A stretch of DNA of 64,000 bases from Pannonibacter sp051860505 (lineage in GTDB: Bacteria > Pseudomonadota > Alphaproteobacteria > Rhizobiales > Stappiaceae), in assembly GCF_051860505.1 (NCBI RefSeq), contig NZ_JBHYDX010000006.1, positions 113,934-177,933 of the forward strand, read 5' to 3'. The position numbers and the translations under genes were made by a program. Below are positions 17,813 to 27,678 of this stretch, in pieces (within the stretch, counting starts at the first letter, position 1; each line of letters opens with the position of its first letter). The notes beneath the pieces are model-generated. The model did no database searches. It saw only the letters and a list, made by a program, of their open reading frames with translations, and had not been told where the DNA came from.

Positions 17813-18682
17813 CTAGTCCATCTTGATGCGCAGGATCGCTTCCCGTTGTTCCGCGCCAAGCTGGATAGCCTTTCTCGTTTCCTGGTGCATGGGCAGCACG
17901 ACGGCATCGCACAGCGCAACAAGACGCGCGGTCCGCGCTTCGAACAGGTGATGGCGCATTGAAAAGGTACTGGCCTGGCAACCGGTGATGCCACTCGCCA
18001 CAATGACGCTGTCGCCGGCCTTGATCGGCCCTGCCCAGGACAGTTTCATTTCCACGGCGACCCGGCCGGCCTGCATCGAAGCCAGCGTGGCCCGGTTCAG
18101 CGGTGTACGTTCCCACACGAAAGGTGCCGCTTCGGTGAAGCAGCCCAGTGCAAAGCCGTCGTCTGCCTTGCCGTCCGCACCCAGATGTCGCGACAGGACT
18201 GTGGCCCGGTGACTGACCTCGGCTCCACTTGCGAGGATACCGTCCAACGTTGAGCGCAGGCTTGCCGGTGTCGCCGAGAGCCCGCGCGGGGCGGCGGCTT
18301 CCGGCATGGGGCCCTGGCTGTCCTTGAACCGGGCTCGCAGTGTACGGGCCGCTTCAAGAGCAGGATTATAGCCGTCAATCGCGGTGGCGATCAGCGTGCC
18401 GCTGGTGGCATCGCGCATTTCATGGACGACGGTGAGAATATGCGGACCATCGAAACAGACATAGGCGCTGACACGCAACAAGGTTCCGGATCGGGCTTCG
18501 TGATGGTAGCGGACATGCCGGACCCGCCGCGCCCCGACAAGAGATTCGCTGAAACCGGTCAGAAGGCGAAACTGACGTTCGGATTCCTCGAAGCGCGAAA
18601 AGTAAAACTGCACATTGAGATGGGCGTTCTCGTCAAGCTCCCAAGCGTTGACGAGCGACAGCAGTGTATCGTGAGCTGGCAT
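17813..18682 (-). CDS. Acyl-CoA thioesterase-like protein with two hotdog domains
   Basis: A 289-residue protein made of two 4HBT-like hotdog halves. The first starts LVNAWELDENAHLNVQFYFSRFEES, where the D-N-H-x-N helix pattern is typical of 4-hydroxybenzoyl-CoA thioesterase relatives. The second half starts about residue 165. Double-hotdog proteins of this size include betainyl-CoA and other short acyl-CoA thioesterases; no carnitine or betaine genes occur here, so the substrate is open. It lies 72 bp downstream of the HSL-type hydrolase on the same strand and may be co-transcribed with it. Confidence 0.75.
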   Translation of the reverse strand: MPAHDTLLSLVNAWELDENAHLNVQFYFSRFEESERQFRLLTGFSESLVGARRVRHVRYHHEARSGTLLRVSAYVCFDGPHILTVVHEMRDATSGTLIATAIDGYNPALEAARTLRARFKDSQGPMPEAAAPRGLSATPASLRSTLDGILASGAEVSHRATVLSRHLGADGKADDGFALGCFTEAAPFVWERTPLNRATLASMQAGRVAVEMKLSWAGPIKAGDSVIVASGITGCQASTFSMRHHLFEARTARLVALCDAVVLPMHQETRKAIQLGAEQREAILRIKMD

Positions 18683-18754
18683 GGTCCGGGCAGTTCCATT
18701 TCTCTATGCAGGAAAATACGAAGCGGTCGAGACCTGGACACGACTCAACCAGCA

Positions 18755-19711
18755 TCACTGCATACTTACCCTGAGGAAATTATCAATGAGATTGTTGCTT
18801 TCTAGTGAAATAGAGAGCCCAAAGTTCTGAAAGACATGGCATCCGCCGGGGAAAATGCGGATTTCTGCCTTGTTGCCGCTGCTGATCCACCGGCTTGCCA
18901 TGAACATCGTATCGTCCAGCAGGGGGTCGCGAGTGCCAACCGTAAAATGTGCCCTCGGCATACCTTTAAGGTCTGCAAGCAGGGGCGAGATGTCCGGTTG
19001 GGCCGGATCATGCCCGTGGCTCAGGTAGTGGCGCACGAACATGTCGAGGTCTCGGGTGTTCAGGACGAGCTTCTCACTCCCCCAGGTGCGGGCGCTTGGC
19101 GTCAGGCGCAGGTCGAAGCAGCCCGCGATGAAAACAGCTGCACGAAAGGGCGAAATCTGGTGACGGTCGCGCAGCCGCAGCAGCGTTGCAGCGGCCAGGT
19201 TCGCGCCTGCACTGTCGCCGCCAATGGCCAGTCGCGACACTCCGAGTTCGGCGCTGCCGGGTCCTGCGAGCCAGAGCGCGGCACTCTCACAATCGTCTGG
19301 TCCGCAGGGATACGGGTGTTCAGGGGCGAGGCGATAGTCAACAGAAATCACGATCAGGCCGGTGCGGTCGGCGAGTTCGATGAGCCGGGCGTCCTGGAGG
19401 TCGGCACCGCCAAAGGTCCAGCCGCCGCCATGGATATGCAGGAAGGCTCCGCAAATCTCGCCGAGCGGCTTCAGGATCCGCAGCTTTACCGGACCATGCA
19501 GGCCATCGATGACCCGGTCGACGGCTCTTGGGCTTCTCTCAGGTGGCGGGAATGGCCCAAGCCCCTGTTCCCGTCGTTCGCGGACGACCTGCGGGGGAAA
19601 GCTCCACTGATCGGGCAGGGCGGCGAGCCGGATCGACAGATCATGATTGAAGGCGCGTGTCTCCTCCGTTGCCGCTGCGGGATCAAATACGGATGGGTCG
19701 AGTGTGAACAT
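18755..19711 (-). CDS. Alpha/beta hydrolase, bacterial hormone-sensitive-lipase family
   Basis: A 318-residue esterase. It has the oxyanion-hole motif HIHGGGWTFGG, the DYRLAPEHPYP segment and the nucleophile elbow GGDSAGANLAA. The late GTRDPLLDD (catalytic Asp) and PGGCHVFQ (catalytic His) complete the triad. These are soluble carboxylesterases active on short acyl esters. The start is uncertain: the ATG at 19709-19711 has a GAGG five bases upstream (chosen), but an ATG at 19736-19738 and a TTG at 19769-19771 are in frame and would add 9 or 20 residues. It is followed on the same strand by the thioesterase. Confidence 0.82.
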   Translation of the reverse strand: MFTLDPSVFDPAAATEETRAFNHDLSIRLAALPDQWSFPPQVVRERREQGLGPFPPPERSPRAVDRVIDGLHGPVKLRILKPLGEICGAFLHIHGGGWTFGGADLQDARLIELADRTGLIVISVDYRLAPEHPYPCGPDDCESAALWLAGPGSAELGVSRLAIGGDSAGANLAAATLLRLRDRHQISPFRAAVFIAGCFDLRLTPSARTWGSEKLVLNTRDLDMFVRHYLSHGHDPAQPDISPLLADLKGMPRAHFTVGTRDPLLDDTMFMASRWISSGNKAEIRIFPGGCHVFQNFGLSISLESNNLIDNFLRVSMQ

Positions 19712-20069
19712 GCGGCCTCGCAAATCTGGCATCAGCATGTCGAGGCTAGAGCTTGGCCTTCCAACTGCCAAGCCGGTCGCTCCGATATCCCAAGAGCTTC
19801 AGACAGAAAGCCTGCGCGCACCTTGTCCGCGAGGCTTGCGCATGTGGCGCGCTGGCAACATAATCTGCCGCGCTTTGCGGTTGCGGGAGGAGGCCGGTCC
19901 GCGAAGCGATGCGGTGGCCTTTTTTAGATATGCATCCACCTTGAGCAGAGGTGCATGCAAAGGTCGGCCATGATCGGAGCTGGGGCACTGTGCAGGGGCA
20001 ATGTGCAAGTGCCTTGCGCAGCAAGCGCCCGGTTGGAAGAAAAGCAGGCCACAAGGGGGGCAGAGGGTT
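19712..20069. other. Intergenic region between HSL hydrolase and crbR-like gene
   Basis: 358 bp separating two divergent genes. I see no convincing gene, RNA or operator. A short AT-rich patch at about 19918-19935 could be part of a promoter. Confidence 0.4.
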
Positions 20070-20738
20070 TTGGCAGATACCAGCTACCAGTTCATTATTG
20101 CGGATGACCATCCGCTTTTCCGTGGTGCGCTGCGCCAGACCCTCGAGATGCAATATCCCGGCGCACAGATTGTTGAAGCCGGTGCCCTGGAGGATGTGAC
20201 CGGCCAGCTTGATGGCGAGGACGATGTTGATCTCGTCTTACTGGACCTGACCATGCCCGGGATGCGCGGGTTCTCCGGCTTGATGTATTTGCGGGCGCAG
20301 TTTCCATCGGTGCCGGTCGTGATCGTGTCGGCCAACGAGGAAGCCGGCGCGATCCGCCGCAGCATCGAATTTGGCGCCTCGGGCTTCATCCCGAAGTCGC
20401 GCGGCATCGAGGTCATTCGCGAGGCGATCGCCGCTGTCATGCAGGGCAATGTCTGGACACCGGCCGATGTGGATGTCACGACCCCCGACGAAGGTGCCGA
20501 TGTGGTTCGCCGTCTGGCGACCTTGACGCCGCAACAGGTCCGGGTCCTGATGATGTTGTCGGAAGGTCTGCTCAACAAGCAGATTGCCTACGAACTGTCG
20601 GTGTCGGAGGCGACCGTCAAGGCACATGTCTCGGCCATATTGCAGAAGCTGGGCGTGGAAAGCCGAACCCAGGCCGTGATCGCCGCCTCGAAGATCGAGG
20701 CCGGCCAATGGCAGATTACCGATAATGACACTGTTTGA
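20070..20738 (+). CDS. crbR: LuxR-family (NarL-type) response regulator, CrbR/ErbR-like
   Basis: A 222-residue two-component regulator. The receiver domain has the acidic pair ADDHP at 11-15, the phospho-acceptor Asp59 in VLLDLTMPG and the conserved Ser/Lys (VSANE, PKSRG). A LuxR helix-turn-helix lies at about 155-212 (LTPQQVRVLMMLSEGLLNKQIAYELSVSEATVKAHVSAIL). I chose a TTG start at 20070 behind GAGGG because it puts the receiver at the N-terminus; an ATG at 20001 would add 23 residues with no family match. The SSS-type hybrid kinase encoded at 23320-26844 is the expected partner, as in the CrbS-CrbR pair that switches on acetate use via acetyl-CoA synthetase. The symbol rests on architecture and context. 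Confidence 0.8.
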   Translation: MADTSYQFIIADDHPLFRGALRQTLEMQYPGAQIVEAGALEDVTGQLDGEDDVDLVLLDLTMPGMRGFSGLMYLRAQFPSVPVVIVSANEEAGAIRRSIEFGASGFIPKSRGIEVIREAIAAVMQGNVWTPADVDVTTPDEGADVVRRLATLTPQQVRVLMMLSEGLLNKQIAYELSVSEATVKAHVSAILQKLGVESRTQAVIAASKIEAGQWQITDNDTV

Positions 20739-20910
20739 TCTCTTGCTCGGGTGAGCGATCGGACTGAGAGCAACTCGTTGCCGCTGCAAGGCCGGTACCA
20801 TTAATCCGCATTTGCCAATCCACTTTACCCGCCATTCATGACAGGTGCGGTACACCTGACCTTGGGGAAACAGAACAAGGGTCCATGCGCAAAGGCGTGG
20901 TCGGGGTGGA

Positions 20911-23313
20911 ATGGTCAACTGGTTCAAGGGCGGTACCGGGGTGTTGACCCGGTTGCGCAACATCTTTCCCGACCCGGCTTTACCGGGCCATCAGGAGAGT
21001 ATGGTCGAGCGGCAAGCCCTTGCTGTCGCCTTCGGCGGCTCGGCAGGTGACGAGGCCCTGACGCGCCGTGTCCATGCGGCGCAGGTCGGGGCAATCCTCC
21101 GGCTGGCGCCCTACACTTTTTTTGCCAACCTGTTCAATCTCGTGATCCTGTTCCTGGCGCTGGCGGGAACATTCCCGTTCTGGCTCGCACTGACCTGGGC
21201 CGCGGCTGTTCTCGTGGTCCTCTCGTTCGGGCTGCGATCCTGGTGGAGCAATCTGAAAAGGCCGATTATCGCGGCCTCGCCGCGCGCGTTACGGGCGGCG
21301 ACATACCATTCGGGTATTCTGGCGGCCCTGTGGGCCTGTGGGCCGCTGGGCGTCATGATGACGGATGATCCGTCGAAGTTTCTGGTTATTGCCTGCATCA
21401 CCACCGGGATGATCTGCGCGGGCGGGTTTGTTCTGGCAACCGTTCCGGCCGCCGCAATTACCTGGGTTGCGGTCATCGCAATCTCTGCGGCCTGCACGCT
21501 GGTGGTCGAGGACACGCCGGTGACCCTGTCGATCCTGGTCCTGCTCGCGACCTACTGCATGATCGTCATAGGCTCGGTGATCTCCACGTCCCGGTTGTTC
21601 GTGACCCGTTTCATGGTCGAGGCAGAACTGCATCGACGCGGTGAAGTCATTCATCTGCTGCTGAATGACTTTGAGCAGTCGTCCAGCGATTGGTTGTGGG
21701 AGACCAATTCGGCCGGGGTTCTGCAACGCGCTTCCAGCCGGTTCAGTGAAGTCTGCGGCTTGCCGCCGGAAGCCCTGCAGGGGCGGCGGCTGAGCGAGAT
21801 GCTTGCCGGAGCCAAGGATCCGGCCAATGGCTGGGGTATATTGGCGGAGTTGATGGAGCACCGTCAGGCGTTCCGCGAGCATCCGGTTCCGGTCAAGATC
21901 CGGGGTGAGGCAAGGTGGTGGGCCCTGACCGGGCGTCCTGCCTTTGACGAACGCGGACGCTTCAAGGGGTATCGCGGCGTCGGGTCGGATATCACCGAAT
22001 CCCGCCGGGCGCAGGATCTCGTCACCTACATGGCCGAACATGATGCCCTGACCGGCGTTGGCAATCGCAACTGGTTGCTCTCGCGCGCCCAGGACGCCAT
22101 GGCGGAAGCGTATGCCGAGGGAACCACGCTGAGCCTGCTGATGGTTGATCTCGACAACTTCAAGGCAATCAATGACACGCGGGGCCATCCGGTCGGCGAC
22201 GAGATCCTCAACCGGGTCGCGCAACGGTTCAAGACGGTCTGCGATGGCCGGGCGGATCTGGCCCGCATCGGTGGTGATGAGTTTGCCGTGCTTCATGTCA
22301 GTTCCTGCCGGGAGGAAACCGAACGCCTCGCGACGCAACTGATCGAGATCCTTGACCAGCCGATCACGACAGAACATGGCGGGCACGCAATCGGGGCCAC
22401 CATTGGCATTGCCTCCACTCCGGGGCACGCCGAGACCATCGAAGACCTGATGCGGGTTGCAGATATTGCCCTGTACCGGGCCAAGCGCGCTGGCCGTGGC
22501 CGGGCGCTGTATTTCGAAGTGGAGATGGAGCGCGAGGTTCGGGAACGGCGCGAGCTGGAAAATGCGCTCCGTTATACCCTCGAGCGCGGTGGCTTGTCGC
22601 TGGCGTTCCAGCCGATCGTCTCGGCCCGTTCCGGCGAAGTGGTTTCCTGTGAAGCGCTTCTGCGCTGGGAGGATCCAGGCTTCGGCACCGTTCCGCCCTC
22701 CCTGTTCGTACCGGTGGCTGAAGAAGCGGGTCTGATCGTGCCGATCGGCGCCTGGGTCCTGCAGGAGGCCTGCCGTCGCGCCATGGCGGCCGATCCTCAG
22801 ATCGACATTGCCGTCAATCTCTCTCCCCTCCAGTTCGCAGCGCCCGGCCTGGTCGATACGGTGCGCCAGGCTCTGGACACTTCCGGCCTGCCGCCGCAGC
22901 GCCTGATTCTCGAAATCACGGAATCGGTCCTTATCCAGGACTTCGGCTCGACGGCCACTACGCTGGCAGAGCTTGCAGCCCTTGGGGTGCGCATTGCACT
23001 GGACGACTTCGGCACCGGCTATTCGTCCCTGTCCTATCTGCGCCAGTACAAATTTGACCGCATCAAGATTGACAAGTCCTTCGTCGCCGAGATCGGGCGC
23101 GGCGGCGAGAGCATTGCCATCATTTCAGCGGTCATCATTCTCGCGCGCAGCCTCGACATGGAAGTGACCGCTGAAGGCGTTGAATCCGAGGCCCAGGCCG
23201 AAATGCTGCGCCTGATGGGATGCGACACCCTTCAGGGCTACTACTTTGGCCGCCCCGCTGCTGACTTTCCGCAAATGCTGCCCTCAACGCCCGCCCGCCA
23301 GGCTTCGGCCTGA
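20911..23313 (+). CDS. Membrane-bound GGDEF-EAL cyclic-di-GMP protein with PAS domain
   Basis: An 800-residue protein. Five to six membrane segments occupy about 65-215. A PAS domain (245-370, DWLWETNSAGVLQRAS) is followed by GGDEF (about 385-545) and EAL (about 560-795). The active site of the cyclase reads RIGGDEFAVL (residues about 451-460), and no clear RxxD inhibitory site precedes it. The EAL part keeps EALLRW, DDFGTGYSSL, KIDKSFV and AEGVESE, so both activities look intact. It would control c-di-GMP levels in response to an envelope or redox signal. It lies between crbR-like and crbS-like genes and its stop is 6 bp from the convergent kinase, suggesting a link between that signalling pair and c-di-GMP (inference). 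Confidence 0.9.
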   Translation: MVNWFKGGTGVLTRLRNIFPDPALPGHQESMVERQALAVAFGGSAGDEALTRRVHAAQVGAILRLAPYTFFANLFNLVILFLALAGTFPFWLALTWAAAVLVVLSFGLRSWWSNLKRPIIAASPRALRAATYHSGILAALWACGPLGVMMTDDPSKFLVIACITTGMICAGGFVLATVPAAAITWVAVIAISAACTLVVEDTPVTLSILVLLATYCMIVIGSVISTSRLFVTRFMVEAELHRRGEVIHLLLNDFEQSSSDWLWETNSAGVLQRASSRFSEVCGLPPEALQGRRLSEMLAGAKDPANGWGILAELMEHRQAFREHPVPVKIRGEARWWALTGRPAFDERGRFKGYRGVGSDITESRRAQDLVTYMAEHDALTGVGNRNWLLSRAQDAMAEAYAEGTTLSLLMVDLDNFKAINDTRGHPVGDEILNRVAQRFKTVCDGRADLARIGGDEFAVLHVSSCREETERLATQLIEILDQPITTEHGGHAIGATIGIASTPGHAETIEDLMRVADIALYRAKRAGRGRALYFEVEMEREVRERRELENALRYTLERGGLSLAFQPIVSARSGEVVSCEALLRWEDPGFGTVPPSLFVPVAEEAGLIVPIGAWVLQEACRRAMAADPQIDIAVNLSPLQFAAPGLVDTVRQALDTSGLPPQRLILEITESVLIQDFGSTATTLAELAALGVRIALDDFGTGYSSLSYLRQYKFDRIKIDKSFVAEIGRGGESIAIISAVIILARSLDMEVTAEGVESEAQAEMLRLMGCDTLQGYYFGRPAADFPQMLPSTPARQASA

Positions 23314-23319
23314 TCTGGC

Positions 23320-26300
23320 CTATTCAGCGGGCAGGAGTTCGGCCCGGCAACGGGCCAGATGCGCGCGCAGCGCTGCCGGCTTCACCGGCTTGTTGATCAG
23401 TGCGATGTCCCGGTCCTGCGCCTCGGCGCGCACCGGACGGCTGCGATCGGCGGTGATGAGGATCGCCGGGATATCTGCGCCGAACTTCCAGCGCAACCGC
23501 ACAACACAGTCGATGCCGTTGCCCTGATCGAGGTGATAGTCCACCAGCATGATATCCGGCGCCCGCCCGGCTTCTGCAATGCGTTCAATGGCCTCTACGT
23601 CATTCGCAGCCGTCATCGCCGTGCAGTTCCAGCTCTCTAGCAGGCGCCGCATGCCGTCGAGAATGTTGGGCTCGTTGTCGATGGCCAACACAAGCAGCCC
23701 GTCCAACTGGCCGGGAATGGCGGTAGGTTCCGGGGGCAGGATGGTTTGTGGCAGCGCAGCGGCCGTCGGCAGTTCCACTGCGAAACACGATCCCTTGCCA
23801 CTGCGGGAGCGCAGGGTTACCGGATGATCGAGGACGCGGCTGATCCGCTCGACAATGGACAGGCCGAGCCCGAGGCCCTTGGCCGCACGCATGCCTTCGT
23901 CGAGACGGTGAAACTCGAGGAAGATCGCCTTCTGCTTCGAGGCCGGAATCCCGAGCCCGGTGTCATGCACCTCCACCACCACCCGGCCCGCATGCCGGCG
24001 ACAGCCAACAAGCACCTTGCCCCGACTGGTGTATTTGACGGCGTTCGAGATGAGGTTCTGCAACAGCCGCCGCAGCAGCCGCCTGTCAGAGCGCACCGAC
24101 AGGGACGGGGCGACAAAGGTCAGTTCGAGACCCTTTTCCTGCGCCACCGGCTCGAACTCCAGCCGCAGGCTCTGCAGCATTTCATCGAGCCGGAAGATCG
24201 TGTGTTCGGGTTTCAAGGCGCCGGTGTCGAGCCGGGAAATATCGAGCACGGCGCCGATGATATCCTCGACCGATTCCAGCGACGCTTCGACATTGCGCAC
24301 CAGGTCGCCGACGTCCCCCTCCTGATACCGGTTTACCAGAACGGACGCATAGAGCCGGGCGGCGTTGAGCGGTTGCAGGATGTCATGGCCGGCAGCGGCC
24401 AGAAACCGTGTCTTGCCGATGTTTGCCTCTTCGGCCGCATGGGTCGCCGTCACGAGCTGGTGGTTGACGCGCGTCAGTTCTTCCGTCCGTTCCCGCACCC
24501 GCCGTTCGAGCGTTTCATTCGCCCGTGCCAGCGCCTCCTCGGCCAGCACCCGCTCGGTGATATCCGTGAAAGTGGTGACGATGCCCCCATCGGGCATCGG
24601 GCTGATACGCACTTCCAGCACGGTGCCGGACAGGAGCAGTCGCTCCTGGAAGGTCTCCTGCCGGATCACCAGCTTGTCGAGCCGATCGGAAATCACCGCT
24701 TCCGTGGCCCCCCCGGCCAGTTCTCCCCGTTCCGCATTGAAGCGGATGATGGCATCGAGCTGGGTGCCGACCTGGCCAAATTCCGGAGGTAGTCCCAGCA
24801 GGTCCCGGAAATGCCGGTTCCAGCAGATCAGACGCAGGTTCACGTCAAACACGCCGATGCCCTGCCGGACCTGATCGAGCGCGGTCTGCAGCAGGTCGCG
24901 GTTGTACTGGATCGCCTCGGAGGCGTCGTCCAGCAGCTTCATCGCGCCCTTGATGTTGGAATCCCGTCGCTTCAGCATCAGCGACAGCACCAGTCGCGAG
25001 GAGGCCGCGCCGATGGCCGAGGCCAGAAGCTGTTCGGAGTAGCGCAGCATCTGCGCGTCTGCGGTGGCGTTCTGGTCCAGCGTCAGACCGCGTTCCCGGG
25101 CGTAGCGTTCGAAGGATCGCTCGGTGCGTTCGACACCGAGATAGCGGGCGACGGTCGACTTCAGATCGCCAATGGTCACATTGGTGCGCCACAGCCGCAG
25201 CGAAGGGGTTGGCAGGATGTCCGGCGGCACGAAGATGTTGGCCTGCAGTCGTTCCGCCGGCTCCGGCGTCCGGCTCAGCGAAAAGCCGATATAGCAGGCG
25301 ATATTGACCAGCAGGCTGAAAGCGACCCCATGCAGGAACGGATCCGCTTCGATGCCGAACAGGGCCTGCGGCCGCAACAGCTCCAGTCCGAACGGGCCGG
25401 TATCGAGAAAGCTCTCCGGGAACAGCCCGGACCGGGCGAATGTCGGCAGCAACAGGGTGTAGAGCCAGAGGCCGAAGCCACTGGCCATGCCGGCAATCGC
25501 CCCGCGCGCGGTCGCCCGGCGCCAGACCAGCGCTCCAACGAAGGAGGGGGCGAACTGGGCGATGGCCGCGAATGACAACAGGCCGATGGAGGACAGTGCC
25601 GCCGTATCGCCGGCCGCGCGGTAGTAGGCATAGGACAGCAGCAGGATGAACAGGATCGCGGTGCGCCGGGTCCGCAGCAACAGCCGGCTCATGTCGCGCG
25701 CCGGGGCCCCGGCCGCCTCTTCCTGCGCCCTGCGCCTGAGGATCAGGGGGACGACGATGTCATTCGAGATCATGATCGACAGGGCAACCGTCGCCACGAT
25801 GACCATGGCCGTGGCTGCAGACAGGCCGCCAATGAAGGCAAACAGGGCCAGCAGGCCTTGCCCTTCGGAAATGGGCAGCGCCAGCACATAGGTATCGGCA
25901 TTGACGGACGCCGGCAGGGTGAGCAAACCGGCAGCGGCGATGGGAATGACGAACAGGTTGATCAGGACGAGATACAGCGGAAACAGCCATGTCGCCCGGC
26001 GCAACTCAGCCTCCGAGTTGTTTTCCGTGACGATCACATGGAACTGGCGCGGCAGCATGAGAACAGCGATGGTCGACAGGGTCGTCATCGCAATCCAGTT
26101 GCCGGTATCAATCGGCTGGGCAAAGACCTTTGCGGTCTCCGGATGCGTCGCAATGGCGGCGACGAGGTCGAGCGGTCCCTCGAAAAGCCCGTAGGTAACC
26201 CAGATGCCGACGGCCAGAAAAGCAATCAGCTTGACGATGGCCTCCAGGGCAATCGCCAGCATCAGGCCTTCCTGGTGCTCGGTTGCATCGATGTGGCGTG

Positions 26301-26844
26301 TTCCGAACAGCCAGGCGAAGCCAGCAAGTCCGATGGCAATCAGCAGGGTTATGTCGCCGAAGGATGTGACCAGCGACGTACCATCGGGAGGGCCGAAGGG
26401 GCCGATCATGGTTGCGACCGAGAGTGAGATCGCTTTGAGTTGCAGCGCTATGTAGGGAATGATGCCAATGACGGCGATGACGCTCGCCACGGCTGCCACC
26501 GTCTGGTGCTTGCCATAGCGCGCGCCGATGAAGTCCGCGATCGACGTGATCTTCTCAGCCTTTGACAACTGGACGATCCGCCGCAGGATCGGGAAGCCGA
26601 AGGCGAAGAGCAGAACCGGGCCGATGTAGATCGTCAGGAACTCGAAGCCGTTTCGCGTCGCCCCTCCGACCGATCCGTAAAATGTCCAGGATGTGCAATA
26701 GACCGACAGGGAGAGCGCATAGATCAGCGGGCGCCCCTTGCCGCCGCGCCACAGCCGCGCAGCCCTGTCGCCGTAGCTAGCGATGGCGAACAGCAGCAGA
26801 ATGTATCCCAGCGCCGTCAGTGTGACGATCCAGCCATCCAGCAT
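23320..26844 (-). CDS. crbS: CrbS-like hybrid histidine kinase with SLC5 (sodium-solute symporter) domain
   Basis: An 1174-residue sensor. Residues 1 to about 530 form a 12-13-helix SSS/PutP-type domain (SVYCTSWTFYGSVGGATRNG near the start). A STAC domain follows at about 560-660 (VTIGDLKSTVARYLGVERTERSF), then a PAS domain (680-790) and a coiled-coil linker. The HisKA box is AAGHDILQPLNAARL with the phospho-His at about 819. The HATPase has LGLGLSIVERI near 991, and the C-terminal receiver has VDYHLDQG with Asp near 1101. This order is that of CrbS/ErcS-type kinases, which sense small carboxylates such as acetate or alcohol-derived metabolites through the transporter domain. I used the ATG at 26842-26844; the open frame extends 57 codons upstream without family character. 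Confidence 0.88.
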   Translation of the reverse strand: MLDGWIVTLTALGYILLLFAIASYGDRAARLWRGGKGRPLIYALSLSVYCTSWTFYGSVGGATRNGFEFLTIYIGPVLLFAFGFPILRRIVQLSKAEKITSIADFIGARYGKHQTVAAVASVIAVIGIIPYIALQLKAISLSVATMIGPFGPPDGTSLVTSFGDITLLIAIGLAGFAWLFGTRHIDATEHQEGLMLAIALEAIVKLIAFLAVGIWVTYGLFEGPLDLVAAIATHPETAKVFAQPIDTGNWIAMTTLSTIAVLMLPRQFHVIVTENNSEAELRRATWLFPLYLVLINLFVIPIAAAGLLTLPASVNADTYVLALPISEGQGLLALFAFIGGLSAATAMVIVATVALSIMISNDIVVPLILRRRAQEEAAGAPARDMSRLLLRTRRTAILFILLLSYAYYRAAGDTAALSSIGLLSFAAIAQFAPSFVGALVWRRATARGAIAGMASGFGLWLYTLLLPTFARSGLFPESFLDTGPFGLELLRPQALFGIEADPFLHGVAFSLLVNIACYIGFSLSRTPEPAERLQANIFVPPDILPTPSLRLWRTNVTIGDLKSTVARYLGVERTERSFERYARERGLTLDQNATADAQMLRYSEQLLASAIGAASSRLVLSLMLKRRDSNIKGAMKLLDDASEAIQYNRDLLQTALDQVRQGIGVFDVNLRLICWNRHFRDLLGLPPEFGQVGTQLDAIIRFNAERGELAGGATEAVISDRLDKLVIRQETFQERLLLSGTVLEVRISPMPDGGIVTTFTDITERVLAEEALARANETLERRVRERTEELTRVNHQLVTATHAAEEANIGKTRFLAAAGHDILQPLNAARLYASVLVNRYQEGDVGDLVRNVEASLESVEDIIGAVLDISRLDTGALKPEHTIFRLDEMLQSLRLEFEPVAQEKGLELTFVAPSLSVRSDRRLLRRLLQNLISNAVKYTSRGKVLVGCRRHAGRVVVEVHDTGLGIPASKQKAIFLEFHRLDEGMRAAKGLGLGLSIVERISRVLDHPVTLRSRSGKGSCFAVELPTAAALPQTILPPEPTAIPGQLDGLLVLAIDNEPNILDGMRRLLESWNCTAMTAANDVEAIERIAEAGRAPDIMLVDYHLDQGNGIDCVVRLRWKFGADIPAILITADRSRPVRAEAQDRDIALINKPVKPAALRAHLARCRAELLPAE

Positions 26845-27095
26845 GGTCTGCCCGGTGTCCTGTCCCGATCTGGCGTCCAGATCCGGGCGCGGTAGTGCCG
26901 CTTTTGGTTGTTCACATACGGCAAACCGATCGAATGCCGCCTCCCAGGGTGATCGGACCACAGCTCGGGGGCACTGTCTATTCGCCTTCAGGCGGGGCCC
27001 TCTTCTGGATCGCATTCAGAATGTGTTAAGCCTTCCACCTGAGGGGCTGCGGCACACAGCGCATTGCCGCGCCTGGACTGCATGGGGAGCAAAAC

Positions 27096-27521
27096 ATGCT
27101 GAAGGAATTCAAGGAATTCGCCATCAAGGGCAACATGCTCGACATGGCTATCGGTATCGTCATTGGCGCGGCCTTCAGTGCGATTGTCTCGTCCATGGTC
27201 GATGACATCATCATGCCGCCGATTGGCCTGATCCTCGGAAATGTGGATTTTTCCGAGCTTTTCCTTGTGCTCAAGGAAGGCGCGGTCCAGGGGCCTTACG
27301 CAACGGTTGATGCGGCCAAGTCTGCCGGTGCGGTGACCTGGAACCTGGGGCTCTTCATCAACGCCGTGGTGAAGTTCACCATCGTGGCCTTCGCGCTCTT
27401 TATCGTGGTCAAGGGTGTCAACCGCCTGCGCCGCGAAGACGAGGGCAAGCCTGCCGCCCCGGCGGCTCCAAGCCGCGAGGAAGTCCTCCTCGGTGAAATC
27501 CGCGACCTGCTGAAGAAGTGA
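27096..27521 (+). CDS. mscL: Large-conductance mechanosensitive channel MscL
   Basis: A 141-residue channel subunit. It has an N-terminal amphipathic helix (MLKEFKEFAIKGNMLDMAIG) and first membrane helix with IGAAFSAIVSSMVDDIIMP. The second helix at about 88-108 is FINAVVKFTIVAFALFIVVKGVN. A C-terminal helix (EVLLGEIRDLLK) forms the pentamer bundle. MscL is a turgor safety valve in the inner membrane. GGGGAG eight bases before the ATG supports the start. The hairpin at 27611 probably ends this single-gene transcript. Confidence 0.95.
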   Translation: MLKEFKEFAIKGNMLDMAIGIVIGAAFSAIVSSMVDDIIMPPIGLILGNVDFSELFLVLKEGAVQGPYATVDAAKSAGAVTWNLGLFINAVVKFTIVAFALFIVVKGVNRLRREDEGKPAAPAAPSREEVLLGEIRDLLKK

Positions 27522-27610
27522 GGGTCGGTGGCATCGCTGGTTCTTGACTGGCGGTGTGTTTGCCTGACGCGGTCCCGGGTGGTGCGGGCAAAGGGGTCGC
27601 ATGTCGCTTT

Positions 27611-27640
27611 CCGGGCCGGTCTTTGCCGGCCCGGCTTTCG
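27611..27640 (+). terminator. GC-rich hairpin after mscL
   Basis: CCGGGCCGG (27611-27619) pairs with CCGGCCCGG (27626-27634) around a 6-nt loop and is followed by CTTTCG. It lies 90 bp past the mscL stop and before the chosen aminotransferase start. It argues against an upstream ATG at 27601 being the aminotransferase start. Confidence 0.6.
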
Positions 27641-27678
27641 CTCCGGTTTCATCTCAGAGATTTGCAGAAGGCAGTTTC

